From Magnolia sinica (lineage: Eukaryota; Streptophyta; Magnoliopsida; Magnoliales; Magnoliaceae), in NCBI RefSeq assembly GCF_029962835.1, contig NC_080577.1:26208501-26272500 (forward strand): DNA of 64,000 bases. The letters are read 5' to 3'. The notes beneath the pieces were generated by a model that saw nothing but the letters and a program-made list of their open reading frames with translations, did no database searches and was not told where the DNA came from. Below are positions 43,577-55,146 of this stretch, piece after piece. Made by a program: the position numbers and the translations under genes. Within the stretch, counting starts at the first letter, position 1; every line of letters starts with the position of its first letter.

Positions 43577-46500
43577 GATTCTCTTTGATCGTTTTCTTTT
43601 CTTTGTTTTCTCGACCACAACACTGACATCAGATTCATTGAATATCAACTCATCAACCATTGCTAATGAGGTGAGATCAGTTCCTGCATCGGCATTACTT
43701 ACAGCTTTTAATTGTTCCGATAGAATGCACGTCTCTTCTTCAACAAATTTTTTTTTAGAACCTCTAAGACCACATGCCAGTCAGGATTTTTTGGATCTCT
43801 GGAGTAGAAAACTTACGTGGCATGCTCTGCAAGAATAAAGGGCTCGTCACCGACTTTGTCTGAACTGTAAAGACTAGCCAAATTTACTAATTTCCGCATC
43901 AAAAGAAACACCATGTTGTGTCACTTTCACACTATCATACTTAAATAGGACGGGCTTGTACCCTGTTCGGTACTCCAATTGGATAATTCTACGAAGGACT
44001 CCGTAGTAAGGTTGATTTTCATCCACTGTATTGATATCCTTAGCACTTGATTGAAAGGTTGTCATACCCTCTGTCCTAACCCCACTGTTTTGGTTCGTTT
44101 TATTCTCCTCATAGTCCTTAGTGACAAAGAGGAAACCATTAATACAATATTTATTGTATTGCATAGAAAAAGCTAGAGGTCCTCTCACAACATCTTTAAA
44201 TTCATTATCGTCAGATTCAGTGAAGTCTGGTTGCCTCTTCAACCAAGATATGAATTCGTCCTCGCTAGGCACCCTGTTGATCCTCTTATAGCATCGCTAC
44301 AAGAAATCTTTGTGCTTCCTGCGCGATATTCGATAACATTGTTATATTGAAATCGCATAAAGTAAGGAAGATATATATATATATATATACATATATATGA
44401 GCTTATTATACATACCATTCCCACTCGTCGTAGCTGGGATGACTCTTCAGTACCCATCTACGAGCTTGTTCGTATTCGATACCCGCTAGGATAACACTTT
44501 GACCCGAACCTACTGGACCAACATCGTCATCATTAGGGTCATCATCAACGATATCTTCCAACTTACGTAGTCCTGGAATGACTCTGTTAAACCGTTTTTC
44601 CAGCTTTTCCAGTAGGCTTGTTTTCTGTTTTCCTTTATATTGGTTGCAGAATATAACTGTCTCCTCTTGGATGTACTGCTCTGCAATACAACCCTCAGGT
44701 CGTGTCTTGTTACGGACATAGGCCTTGAATGTCTTCATGAACCTGACAAAGTTAATGATACATTATATATACATGCAAATATAGATGTTAAGCCGATTTA
44801 TTCTTATTAAGCTCACAACGTACCTTTCGAATGGATACATCCATCGATAGTATACAGGACCACATATGCGAGCCTCGTAAGCCAAATGGATCGACAAATG
44901 CATCATAATGACAAATATCGATGGCGGGCATATAGTCTCAAGCTGACATAACGTCCTAGCCATGCCTCTCTCGAGAGTAAGGAGTGTTTGAAGGTCTATG
45001 GTTGTCGAGCACAAGGCATTAAAGAAGGTGCAAAAGCTTATAATTATAGGACGAATGACCTTTCTATCCCTGAATGCATGCTGAATGAGAACTGGGAGCA
45101 GATGTTGCATCAACACATGGTAAGAATGAGACTTCATTCCCTTTAAATTCACGCAATCTTCCTTTACAATGGTCCTCCAATTCGCACTAAAACCGATCGG
45201 AACACACAGTTCATGCAAAGTCTGGATGAAAAGTTTTTTCTCTTCTTTTCTTAGACAAAGAACTTTATTTCTTAATCACCTTGCCATTGTTCTTTTTCAG
45301 CCTAGACGCTTCTTAATTCCCAATTGTTTTAGGTCCCTACGTGCATTAGCATCATCCTTGGTTTTGCCAGGCGTGTTCAACATCAAGGCAACAAGGATTT
45401 CACATATATTTTTCTCAATATGCATGACATCAAGGTTGTGATGCACGAGAATATCTTTCCAATACTCCAGATCAAATAATATAGACCGTTTGAAGAACCA
45501 CGGTGATTCAACATCATCCGCTAGCTCTTGTCGGCCTCCATCAATACCCCTTATATTACTCTTCCTAGTCTTCCCCCACTGCATATTCAAGTTCGCAGTT
45601 TGTCTTTTAATCTCAATCCCATCCAAACGAATTGGCTGACATCGTATCTCCACCTTCTTGTTGAACGTGCCAGTACTTGTGTCCTTCCTAGCCTGTTCTA
45701 ACATTGGCAACCATCGTCTGTGGCCCATATAAACATGTTTCTTTCCATATTGGAGTCACAAAGAATCTGTGTTAGGACCACATACAGGACAACCATACTT
45801 ACCCTTTGTCCTACAACCAGAAACGTTACCATATGTTGGAAAGTCATGAATTGTCCAAAGCAGAACGGCACGCATGTTGAATTTATTTTCATGGTATGCA
45901 TCGAACGTCATGACCCCTTCTCGCCATAACTTTTGCAGTTCATCAATCAATAGCTATAAATAAACATCAATATCCTTTCCCGGTTGTCGCGGTCCCTCAA
46001 TGAGCAAAGTCAACATAGTAAACTGAGGTTTCATGCAAAGCTTTGGTGGAAGGTTGTACGTCACACACATAACGGGCCATGAACTATGCGACATACTGAA
46101 AGTGCCGAATGGGTTAAACCCATCTGTAGCCAAACCCAATCGAACATTGTGAGGCTCAGCTGAAAAATCTGTATACTTGTTATCAAGATTCTTCCATGCA
46201 ATAGAATCAGCCGGATGCTCCATCTTTTCATGTTGAAATTTTCTGGTTGAGTGCCAAGACATTTCTTTCGCCAACCATGGCACACTGAACATTCTTTGTA
46301 GCCTTGGTGTTAATGGAAAATACCTTAACACCTTCCTAGGTATTGTAGATCCTTTTTTCTCAGAACCCATTTCAGTCTTGTACCTAGAAGTTTTACAATT
46401 TGGACAAATGGTTTTCATCTCGTTCTCTCTCCAGTATAAGATGCAGTCATTTGGACAAGCATGAATTTTCACATAATCAAGATGCAACTTTGTAATGATC

Positions 46501-47153
46501 TTCTTCGCTTGGTAGGTATTAGTTGGGGCCTTATTACCGGAAGGTAACACCTTCTTTAGTAGTTGAAGGAGCTCTGTAAAGCTTTTTTCACTCCATCCAT
46601 TATTCACCTTTAATTTGAAAAGCTGTACAATGAAAGTCAGCACGGTGAAATCTTGGGCCACAGGGTATAGCTCAGCCATTGCGTCTCGTAGATTTGCTTC
46701 AAACTCATTAGTTTCATTTTCTCCGAAGACGCCTTCAACTATAGGGGTCACATTGGGCTCATCCTGTACAACTTCATCTAGGTTATTACCACCAAGTTCT
46801 TGAACGATCACGTTGTGAACCTCATTTAAGTTCGAGACACTATGGTATTGTTGAGAACTTGATTCACGTACAGTACACTTAGGTGATACATGTTCCCCAT
46901 GCATGTTCCAAACCCTATAGCTTGGGTCGAATCCATTTTTCATTAGATGTATTTCCATATCATCATAAGAAATCGAAAAACGTGCACATCTGCAAGTGGT
47001 GCATGGACAAGGAACAAATTCTCTACCAGGAAGGTTTTCTTGTGCAAACTTTGAAAAACTTCTGATTCCAGAAAGATAACGTGGGTTAGGGAAACTTAGT
47101 GTCATCCACTCCCTATTCATTACAGCCAAATCTCGATTAACCAATGGGTCCAT
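43577..47153 (-). pseudogene. CACTA TNP2-type transposase (stops in frame)
   Basis: Start at ATG 47153 (MDPLVNRDLAVMNREWM), the usual beginning of the N-terminal transposase-associated domain: GIRSFSKFAQ, CPCTTCRCARF and HLMKNGFDPSYRVW. Next come the linker (HACPNDCILYWRENE, CPNCKTSRYK) and the TNP2 core (WHSTRKFQHEKMEHPADSIAWK, VRLGLATDGFNPFG, DIDVYL). A TAG near 45954, a TGA near 45756 and a broken stretch near 45299-45225 interrupt it. The DUF4218 part follows (45218-44824: MKSHSYHVLMQHLLPV, RWMYPFER). An 81-bp GT-AG intron (44823-44743) leads to KTFKAYVRNKTRPEGCIAEQYI, and a second intron (about 44415-44297) to the DUF4216 part (LRRIIQLEYRTGYKPVLFKYDSV). The tail to about 43577 has frame breaks. 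The enzyme would cut CACTA ends; this copy is inactive as read. Confidence 0.85.
44369..44398. repeat. AT microsatellite in TNP2 intron
   Basis: A run of about 30 bases of (AT)n lies in the intron between the DUF4218 and DUF4216 coding parts. Confidence 0.8.
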
Positions 47154-48087
47154 TTTCAACCTGCACCTTACCAAAAATTAAAGTTGGAAATTAACCTAAT
47201 GCACCATCCTCCTTAAAAGTTGAAAATGAAGGAAGTGCTATCAAATGATTGGACCCATACAAATATTATCTACCAAATACAATGTATTAAGGAGTTTGCA
47301 ATCATTGTATTTTTACAATAAATTAATAATGTAATTAATAAGTAAAATATTAAACCACTTGTATAGATGAAAAGTCTCGCATGCAATTCTAATATATCAA
47401 GCTAAATGATGTATCGTACCACTCAAAGACTTTACCACACAAGGGCAATGGAATGCTTACAAAGACCTAGGATGAAGAAACCACACAAATATCAGCTCTA
47501 TCCAAAATTTCTTCAACCCACATTAAGTTTTAATGGTGAATTACCACTGTTTCCTGTGCATCCAATCCATTCATATAGTATTGGCTCATCATGATGAAAA
47601 AAACTACCCAAAAATTGTATTATTCCGAGACTGAAGTGGACCATACGATGTATATTTACAATTTTTAGGTATAATTTTATAAGTGGCCAGACTAGGAGTT
47701 GAAACAGCCTGATTTTTCGAATAAAAGCCAAAAATGTTTACCCCCAAGCTTGATTCCTGATGAATGCAATGCAGTGGATTAACATGTTTTATGACACGTG
47801 TGGTGGATGAGTCACCAACATTTAAAAAAATGGTGTAAATGCACATGCTAGTCTAGCACTTCAATCATATTTCTCAATATATATATGAATGCCTATGCCA
47901 GTAACATAAAAGACATTGTAAAAAAAAAAAAAAAAACATAGAAATTCAAATTGATGTCACAATCTGACAAACCCCAAAAAAAAATAATAATTCTGGAATT
48001 CCTTTCAGGATCTTAAGACAATCCACTGACATCACCATCATTACCTTTAAATCCCATCCAATCCACCCTAATCCCTTTAAAATTGCT
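47154..48087. other. CACTA 5' flanking segment of TNP2 gene
   Basis: 900 bp of AT-rich non-coding DNA upstream of the transposase start. It contains MITE-like words ('atcagctctatccaaaatttc', 'aagtggaccatacgatgtat'), probably a degraded MITE copy at about 47440-47660. It includes A-tracts near 47920. No clear TATA was assigned. Confidence 0.45.
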
Positions 48088-48424
48088 TGGGACGTGTTTG
48101 GTTCAAGGGATTAAAAGGGATTGGAAGGTTTAATCCCGAGATTGGCCAGGCATCCCAAACAGACCAGAAATAGCAATCCCGGGATATAGCAATCCCATAG
48201 ATCTTGCACCAATCCATTGACGCAACTATCATTACCTTGAAATCTGTACAATCTACTCTAATACCATCCAATCTGCCCGGCCAAACAGGCCCTAATGGTG
48301 GGCATTCAATCACCACAGTTTCCTATGGTGTGGTCCACCTGAGATTTGGCCCTAAAATGAAGTTGAAAAAATGAATGGCCTGCATACACATATTATGGTG
48401 GAGCCCACAAAGCATTTTTAGGGC

Positions 48425-48433
48425 CCGTTTGGC
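48425..48433. repeat. 9-bp target duplication CCGTTTGGC (left)
   Basis: A perfect match to 48960-48968. The two copies flank the MITE at 48434-48959. Confidence 0.9.
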
Positions 48434-48959
48434 GGGAACGGATTGGCTACTCCCCCTGCCACCAGCCCCGTGGCTGGTGGTCGGTGCTCTGTGGGCCCTA
48501 CCATGATGTATGTTTTTCATCCATTCCGTTTATCCATTTTTAAAGATCATTCTATGGTATTATCCAAAAAATTAGAAGGATATAAATCTCAAGTAGTCCA
48601 CACCCCATGAAAACAATACTGATTGGATATCCACCATTAAAATCCTCCTAAGGCCCACTGTACTGTTTATTTGACATCCAATCTGTTGATTTGGTCAGAC
48701 AGACCTAGATGAAGGGAAAAAACAAAAATCAGCTTGATCCAAAACTTTTATGGCCACCAAAAATTTTTTAATGGTCGACGCTCATTCAACACTGTTTCCT
48801 GTAATGTGGTCCACTTGAGATTTGGATATACCCCATCTTTTTTATCTCATATCATAAAATGATCTAGAAAAATATATGGACGGCATGGATGAAACACATA
48901 TACAGAGCACAGACCACCGGCCATTGGGTGGTGTCAGGGGGAGTAGCCAGTCCGTTCCC
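48434..48959. mobile_element. Mutator-like MITE, 526 bp, with 9-bp target duplication
   Basis: The ends are inverted repeats of about 60 bp with a few mismatches: GGGAACGGATTGGCTACTCC on the left and GGGAACGGACTGGCTACTCC reading inward from 48959, followed in both arms by 'ccctg.cacca' and 'gtgctctgt'. The body has the same landmarks as the other MITE copies in this window ('accatgatgtatg', 'cagcttgatccaaaactttt', 'gtggtccacttgagatttgg'). A perfect 9-bp duplication places it with the Mutator superfamily as a non-coding derivative. Confidence 0.9.
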
Positions 48960-48968
48960 CCGTTTGGC
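48960..48968. repeat. 9-bp target duplication CCGTTTGGC (right)
   Basis: Right copy of the duplication flanking the MITE at 48434-48959. Confidence 0.9.
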
Positions 48969-49231
48969 TGGGTGGATTGAAAGGGATTGAATGGTATTAT
49001 GGTGGATGGCCTGGATTTCTAGGTATTGATGGTGTTGTCAGTGGATTGTCTTCAGATACATGGGATTGCTATATCCCTGGATTGATACATCCAATCTATT
49101 TGGCACACCCGGCCAATACTGGGATTAAACCTTCCCATCCCTTCCAATCCCTCGAGCCAAACGCGTCTCAGGCATTGGGATCTGATCACCAACTCTGTTT
49201 GGCACGCCCGACCAATCCCAGGATTTAACTT

Positions 49232-49400
49232 CCAATCCCTTCCAATAACATCCAATCCCTTCCAATCCGACCGGCCAAACGGCCCTTAGATTTCAGAAAT
49301 AGAGAGAGGGGCAAGTCCTTCCAATCCCTTCTAATAACATCCAATCCCTTCCAATCCGACCGGCCAAATGGCCCTTACATTTCAAAAACAGAGAGAGGGG
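49232..49400. repeat. Two-copy tandem repeat of about 89 bp
   Basis: 'ccaatcccttccaataacat' to 'gagagaggggcaagtcctt' (49232-49320) is followed directly by a second, slightly diverged copy (49321-49400). Each contains 'gaccggccaaacggccctta', a hAT-like terminal word. Confidence 0.85.
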
Positions 49401-49760
49401 AATGCGGATTGAACCTTTGAAAGATTTGAGAAAGAGATAAAGAGGGAAAAAGAAATAAACTAACCGTACGATGCTTCTTCTTCTTCTACTTCATGCAGCG
49501 AAATGGGTTTCGGGAGATGTGGAATGCAGCCTTGAGACAGGAAGAGAGGGTGAGGGAGATCGGGAGATGAAGAGAGGGCAAGGGAACGAGAGAGACTGAG
49601 TGCGAGAGAGAGAGAGAGAGAGAGAGATGGAGACAGAGATGGAGAACGGGTTTCGGTTTTGGAGGGCGGGAGAAAATGGAGATGGGTTTCGGTTTTGGAG
49701 GGAGCTGCGGTTTTGGACGGGCGGGTGACGGACGGCCCTGAGTTGTTTTTAAATTTTAGT
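49401..49760. other. Purine-rich segment with GA microsatellite
   Basis: GA-rich DNA with (GA)n at about 49604-49627 and two copies of 'gggtttcggttttggagg' near 49649 and 49685. No gene; the short plus-strand frame at 49659-49850 has no motif. Confidence 0.5.
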
Positions 49761-49761
49761 T

Positions 49762-50035
49762 ACGTGGAGCCCACTGTGATGTATTTCACATATCCACTCC
49801 ATCCAATAAATTTAAATTATTATTTTAAGTATGATAAAAAAGTTATTTAGATCAAATCTTTAAGGTGACCACACAACAAATTAATAGTAAACATCTAATT
49901 TATATTATTTCTTATGGTGTGATCCACTTAGATATTCAATCCACATAATTTTTGGGCTCAGGCAATAAAATTATATATCTGAATTTTTGGACGGCTTAGA
50001 TCAAACACATATATTCCAATGGACCTCATGGATCC
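49762..50035. mobile_element. MITE copy, AT-rich variant
   Basis: The left end is 'gtggagcccactgtgatgtattt'. The right end 'ggatcaaacacatatattccaatgg' preceded by 'ttttggacggctta' is roughly its reverse complement. The internal 'ggtgtgatccacttagatattc' fits the family. About 275 bp, shorter than other copies. Confidence 0.6.
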
Positions 50036-50089
50036 CCCTAAGCACCATCTATATTTAATATGCTTTAGGTTGAGAGGTACGCTTTAGCT

Positions 50090-50189
50090 ACAGAGCACTT
50101 AGGCTATAGCTACGGATTAAATCCGTAGCTATTTTGCTACAGATTAAATCCATAGCTAAAAGCTTTCAACTTCCATGGCCATTACTCGA
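50090..50189. repeat. CACTA right subterminal repeats
   Basis: CTACGGATTAAATCCGTAG at about 50117-50135 and a diverged copy ('ctacagattaaatccatagc') directly after it. These are the same palindromes as at the left end, which ties both ends to one element. Confidence 0.9.
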
Positions 50190-50202
50190 TTTTTTGGTAG
50201 TG
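50190..50202 (-). repeat. CACTA right terminal inverted repeat
   Basis: TTTTTTGGTAGTG, the exact reverse complement of 28558-28570. Confidence 0.9.
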
Positions 50203-51004
50203 TTGGTTAGCCAATTGAAAACTAACTAAGTCTCTTGCGGTAGCCTCCGGTGGGAGTGTACACTAGGTAGGCCCTTGTGTAAAACCATAGTACTTATGTG
50301 AGAGATGCGGCCTCCTGGTATTCGGCACTTAGGCGCTCATGTATCCACTCGGTCTCGACGTTGGGGCGTCCTCTGGTACCAAGAGGGTTTAGAAATTTTC
50401 ACCCAGGGCTATTTATGGCAGCCCGATGCTAGAACAGATTTCTGGTGTCCCATCTGGCCATCCACGATATGCCTATGGAGGCTATGGCCCTAATGTCGCT
50501 AAAGCGTACAATAATCATAATGCAAGATGCATGAGTCATACAATCCATTCATGCATCAATGAGTCCTACGCATACCGTGCGCTCATGTGAGATAACTTTC
50601 ACCTATCAAGGAGTCTCACAACAACTTGCTCAGTGACATATGTAATAGTCAACCACATCTCATAACAAACATGCAGATGATGCGTATGTACATGTATCAT
50701 GATGCTATGTTGTCACATACTCATAATCAATATCAATAACTGACATCGACAATCGGCCTCAACAATGTGGACAATTAGCCAGCGTTACCCCCAAGGAATG
50801 GCTCACATAGAGCCTAACATATAATGGACTCATAGCCTCACACAAGGGCCAAATATACAACACCATGGGCCCCAATCAAGAGCTTAATACATACCACGAT
50901 GGGCCTTTCACATGGGCCTAACAAACATCATAATGGGCCTTGAACACAGGATGAATACACATCACAATGACCTCAAATACAGGCCACATATACATCACAT
51001 TGGA

Positions 51005-51180
51005 CCCCGACAATCGGAATCGGCAATCGGCCACGACAATTGGAATCGGTAATCGACCACAATAATCGGCCTCAATCGATAATCGGCAATCGGCCACGAC
51101 AAATCAGAATCGGTAATTGGCCTCGATCGATAATCAGCAATTGGCCACGACAAATCAGAATCGGTAATCGGTCTCGACGC
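51005..51180. repeat. Minisatellite (AATCGGCAATCGGCC theme)
   Basis: Irregular tandem repeats of 'gacaatcggaatcggcaatc' and 'gataatcagcaattggccac' over about 175 bp within the LTR-like unit. Confidence 0.8.
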
Positions 51181-53100
51181 AAGGCAGGGTCCATAGATGG
51201 ATGATCGATGATGGTCCAAGCAATATCAATGGGGGCCCATTCGTTTAGATTAACCCACTAGAGAATGATGAGAATGGGCCTAACCAGGCTTAAGGGAAGG
51301 TCATAATTATGTGGACATCCAACCATTACTGGCCATTAATGTGGACATTTAACCAACATCGCTCCCAAGCAGTGGCCCACATAGAGCCAAATACAAAGTG
51401 GGCCTCTGGCCTCACATAAAGGCTTAATATACATTGCAATGGGCCTCATACACGAGTTGCATACACAACAGGTAGACCCTGCACATGGGCCTCAGATACA
51501 TCGCACGCGCCACGACCTATGGGCCTAATGCACATCATAATGGGCCTCATTGAATGGGCTACGTCAACGGGCCGCACCAATGGGCCTTAAATACATCAAA
51601 TTGGGCCGCATCGATGTGGGCCTCGAACATACAACATGCAGGCCCTACACATGGGTCTCATATACACCAAATGGGCCACATATCTGGTCCTTAAATACAT
51701 CAAGTGGGTCACACATCATGGGCCTCAGATTCAAGCAGGTGGGCCCCGCACATGGTAATGGGGCCCACGGCCTAAAAAAATGGATGAATGGCATACATAC
51801 ATCAAGGTGGGCCTTAATGGATGGGCCACCAATATATCAAGGTAGGCCGCATATACTCATCACGGGCGAGCCGCACAGATGAACGACATAGATATACATT
51901 AAAGTGGGGTCCATAATCTGCCCAAGATGGTGGATATAACACAACTTCATAATCCGGCCCATCGTCCTGGACAGATGAACGGTGCGGATGGAATAAGTAC
52001 TTCAAGGTGGGTGAACAGTTTGGATACACACACATCTCAAAGTGGTCCCCACCCATCCGGCATATGGACGGAGAGGATGAAACCCATACATCGTGGCTGG
52101 GGTCCACACATCCCACGGACGGTGTGGACAAAATCATACATCAAGGCGGACCACATGTCCATCAAAATGGACAGACAGCGTGAAAACAACACATCATCAA
52201 GGTAGGGCCCACCATAGCGCTAATTTCCAGCTAATCTGATCGTAAGGTCACAAGTACCTAAATTAAGAGGAAAAGCAGTTTTCATATAGATCCAAAACTT
52301 CTGTGACCCAAAAAGGGTTTTAATGGTGGACATTCAATTCACCACTATTTTTTGCAGTGTGGTCCACCTGATGTATGGACGGTGAGGATAAAATAAGTAC
52401 ATCACATGGGTCTTAAATAGTTGAACGGTGTGGTGAAACATGTACATCACGGTAGGTACCCACCATCAGATATAAAATAATTACGCCAGGTGGACCACGT
52501 CCAGCGTTGCTGGATGGCCCAAATGCCACAAATACATCATGGTGGACCCCATATGTGTGGATGGTGTAGGATATATAACATGTACCTCATGCCAAACCAC
52601 AGAACTTATTGTCGTGGAGCAACAGCTGCCGCGTGTGGGGTCCATATAGGTGAACAGTCTGGATGATCAGAACACACTTGCTGATGTGAAATACAACAGC
52701 AAAACATCTAGTGGGGCCCAGCAAATGGTCAGCTTGGATTCAACGTATGCATCGTACGGGACCCACAACCTACTGCATCAACACAGCAGTTGTTCTGTTG
52801 CTCGTCCACAAATGGACAATGGGGAGATAAACCTCATGCATCACGTGGTTTCTACGTGTGTGTGTGGCCCATGGCTGCTGGCCCACCATCCATCAGACGG
52901 ACGGTGTGGATCTCAAAAAAATGGACGGTTTGGATATAGCACATATACGGTGGGTCCCATTTAGATTGACGGATGGAGTGGATGCAATCCACACATCAGC
53001 TGGTCCCACGGACCTTGCTAACGTCAATACAGCTGCTGTATGATACAGCAGCTGCCTCCTTAAACAGCGTAGGTGGGTCCCACGTAAGGCCCACCATCAT

Positions 53101-53173
53101 GTATATATTATATAAGATAATATATACTATATATCATATAATATAATATAATATAATATATATATATATATAT

Positions 53174-53218
<45 letters not shown>
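53101..53218. repeat. TA microsatellite with CA tail
   Basis: About 110 bp of (TA)n and TATAA variants ending in (AC)n; simple-sequence expansion. Confidence 0.9.
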
Positions 53219-53389
53219 GGGATGGGTCCCACCATCACATGCAATATGGTGTGGCCCAGCCAATGGATGGACGACGATGATCGGTCCCATGGACCCATGA
53301 CGTTCACAGGTGCTGCACGTGCAGCCAAAGGAAAAAAAAAAAGGAGGGATGGGTCCCACGTACTGGCTACCCTCCCAATGTAATATAAT

Positions 53390-53413
53390 ATATTATTATT
53401 ATTATTATTATTA
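53390..53413. repeat. ATT microsatellite
   Basis: A short (ATT)n run between the TA microsatellite and a MITE fragment. Confidence 0.85.
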
Positions 53414-54713
53414 TTTTTCTTTTCTTTCTTACTGCTAGCTAGTACACCCACTGTTAGTTAACACTTCACCGTTAGCCATCTCCACCGCCAGTCCACTCTC
53501 CACTGTAAGTGGGTCCCATGTGGGGCCCACTGGAACGTTTATTTTCATCCAATCTATTCATAAGGTCACAAGGACCAGAGTTAAGAGGTAAAACAAATTT
53601 CATATAGATCCGAAACGTCTGAGACCTAAAAGAATTTCAGTGGTAGGCGTTCAATCCCTTACAGTTGGTGGTGTGGACCACCTAAGTGCCATGAATGGCT
53701 GATTTTTGGGATGTCCCAATAATTAAAAGGGACCCATCAAGTGCACGGTCTTGATATTCAACATACATCATGGTGGGGCGTAAAGTGGGGCCCATTGATC
53801 CTACGCCAACCCAAGCAGCGGACGCTGCTTACTGCAGCGTCCTCTGGACGCTGAAAGCAATAGCATCTGCTGTTTATAATTATTTTTTTAAATCTGAAGT
53901 TTTTTCACAAGTGGGGCCCACATCAAGAGGATCCAGTCCGTCGGTTGGGTTCTTGGGCTCGTGACGAGTCTAAGAAGCCCAATATTAGATATATTTTGAT
54001 GCCTAGAAAACATTGCAGTGGGCCCTAATAATTTTTCACTATTAAAATAATGTTTTAGATGGTGCAGCCTACTAGAGTTTCGAATTAATTTCATTTTTCG
54101 GCTCAATGCCTAAAATGAGCTGGGAAGTAGGGTAGACAGTGGAGATATACCATACATCTAGGTGGGGTTCCGCTTCAAGTAAAATGAATGGACGGTGTTG
54201 AATAACATACCTCGGTCACACCTACAGGACTTGGTAACATGAATGCAGCAGCAATATAACTGTTGTAAATACTCCAGCCAATCAGGTTCTACATGGTGGG
54301 TCCCACGTGTGTGGTCCACGCATGGACGACATGGATATGATACATACTTCATAAGTGGGCCACTTTCCATCACCAAAGGATAAAGAGAGGGAGAGATAGA
54401 TAGAGAGGGGTAGAAGTAGTGGAGGGACCCTGCCACTATGGGTCCCTCTGATACAGTCATACATCAAAATGGGTCCCACCATGTGGGCCCTCAAATTAAC
54501 AAAATCAAAGAAATTTAATAATATGAACACTCACCTTTGATCTTCTTGGAATTCTTCCGCCAACACGATCTAGAGCTCTAAGAAAACAATTCCGACGGTT
54601 GAGATGGACTTTGGATGGTGGAGATGGGAAGTAGGAAGGTGGGTCATACATGGCTTCTCATATGGAGGCTTGGACGTTAGAGTCTCATGGTTGCTTGAAA
54701 AATTAAGGAAATG

Positions 54714-54736
54714 AGAGAGAGAGAGAGAGAGAGAGA
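54714..54736. repeat. GA microsatellite
   Basis: (GA)n of about 22 bp in the LTR-like unit. Confidence 0.85.
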
Positions 54737-55146
54737 GGATGGGATGGGTGAGTGAGGTGATGGGTGTACTTGTGTAAGGGAGAGTTGACTTTAAGGGGGG
54801 TGGTTATACTTGGGGATGAGTGTGAGTAATGGGGGTGATGTGTACTAAATTGATGTGATTGATGTGATATTTTCTAGGGACTGCAACACGCGGCGTTCAT
54901 CCTCGAACTGAATGCGGGCCCACATCTCATGGCCTGAGTATCGCCTCAGCGCGTAATACGCAGCATCAGAAATGCGGCGACGGCGCAGTCGCTAGGGTAC
55001 AAGTCTCGGGTTGAGCCGACTCTGGAATACGGGACACGAATTAAGATTGCGCGCAACTGCCGATAATAGATCGCGGGTTACTAGAATTCGACCGGAAGGA
55101 CCGCGGAAGCCTATGGAGCAGTACGAACTAGGATACGGGTCTTATA

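Larger units (their letters stand above)
48088..49171. mobile_element. Inverted-repeat DNA element carrying a nested MITE
   Basis: The left arm 'gggacgtgtttggttcaagg' with 'ggaaggtttaatcccgagat' (48088-48150) is the reverse complement of the right arm at about 49095-49171 ('gggattaaaccttcccatcc', 'cgagccaaacgcgtctc'). A second pair of words ('atcccatagat', 'catgggattgctatatccct') extends the pairing inwards. The arms are about 80 bp. No exact target duplication was found. The MITE at 48434-48959 interrupts it. Confidence 0.65.
28558..50202 (-). mobile_element. CACTA (En/Spm) DNA transposon, 21.6 kb, with internal satellite
   Basis: The terminal inverted repeats are CACTACCAAAAAA at 28558-28570 and its exact reverse complement ending at 50202. 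The three bases outside are TTC and TTG, a 3-bp target duplication with one mismatch. Both ends carry the same subterminal palindrome CTACGGATTAAATCCGTAG, many copies on the left and fewer on the right. Inside are two minus-strand transposase genes (TNP2 type and transposase_24 type), an 11-kb telomere-like array, and nested MITEs. TNP2 has premature stops, so this copy is probably not autonomous. It sits inside the LTR-like unit that interrupts copia element A. Confidence 0.9.
27425..55146. mobile_element. Non-coding LTR-like unit interrupted by the CACTA transposon
   Basis: It starts TTTCACGCCCCAAACTC and ends GGATACGGGTCTTATA, both one base away from the TG...CA ends expected of an LTR (TGTCACGCCCC... 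is a common plant LTR start). It is flanked by GTTAT duplications. Without the CACTA insertion it is about 6.1 kb (27425-28557 plus 50203-55146), with no gag, RT, integrase, primer site or polypurine tract recognised. The best reading is a very long solo LTR of a gypsy-type (Del/Tekay-like) element, swollen by minisatellite expansion and MITE pieces; a non-autonomous element is the alternative. Orientation was not determined. Confidence 0.65.
50203..55146. other. LTR-like unit, right segment with minisatellite blocks
   Basis: 4.9 kb without coding capacity. Blocks of irregular repeats of 'catcataatgggcctca.acatgggcc' (about 50770-50960 and 51390-51780) surround a block of 'aatcggcaatcggccacgac' repeats (about 51005-51180). 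From 51780 to 54500 it is built from 'tgggtcccacc', 'ggacggtgtggat' and 'acatacatca' words. Two MITE body fragments lie at about 52200-52380 and 53505-53730. It ends 'gggtcttata' at 55146. Confidence 0.6.

Noticed and set aside
53108-53451. Minus-strand frames rich in Tyr-Ile
   Set aside because: These are translations of the TA microsatellite.
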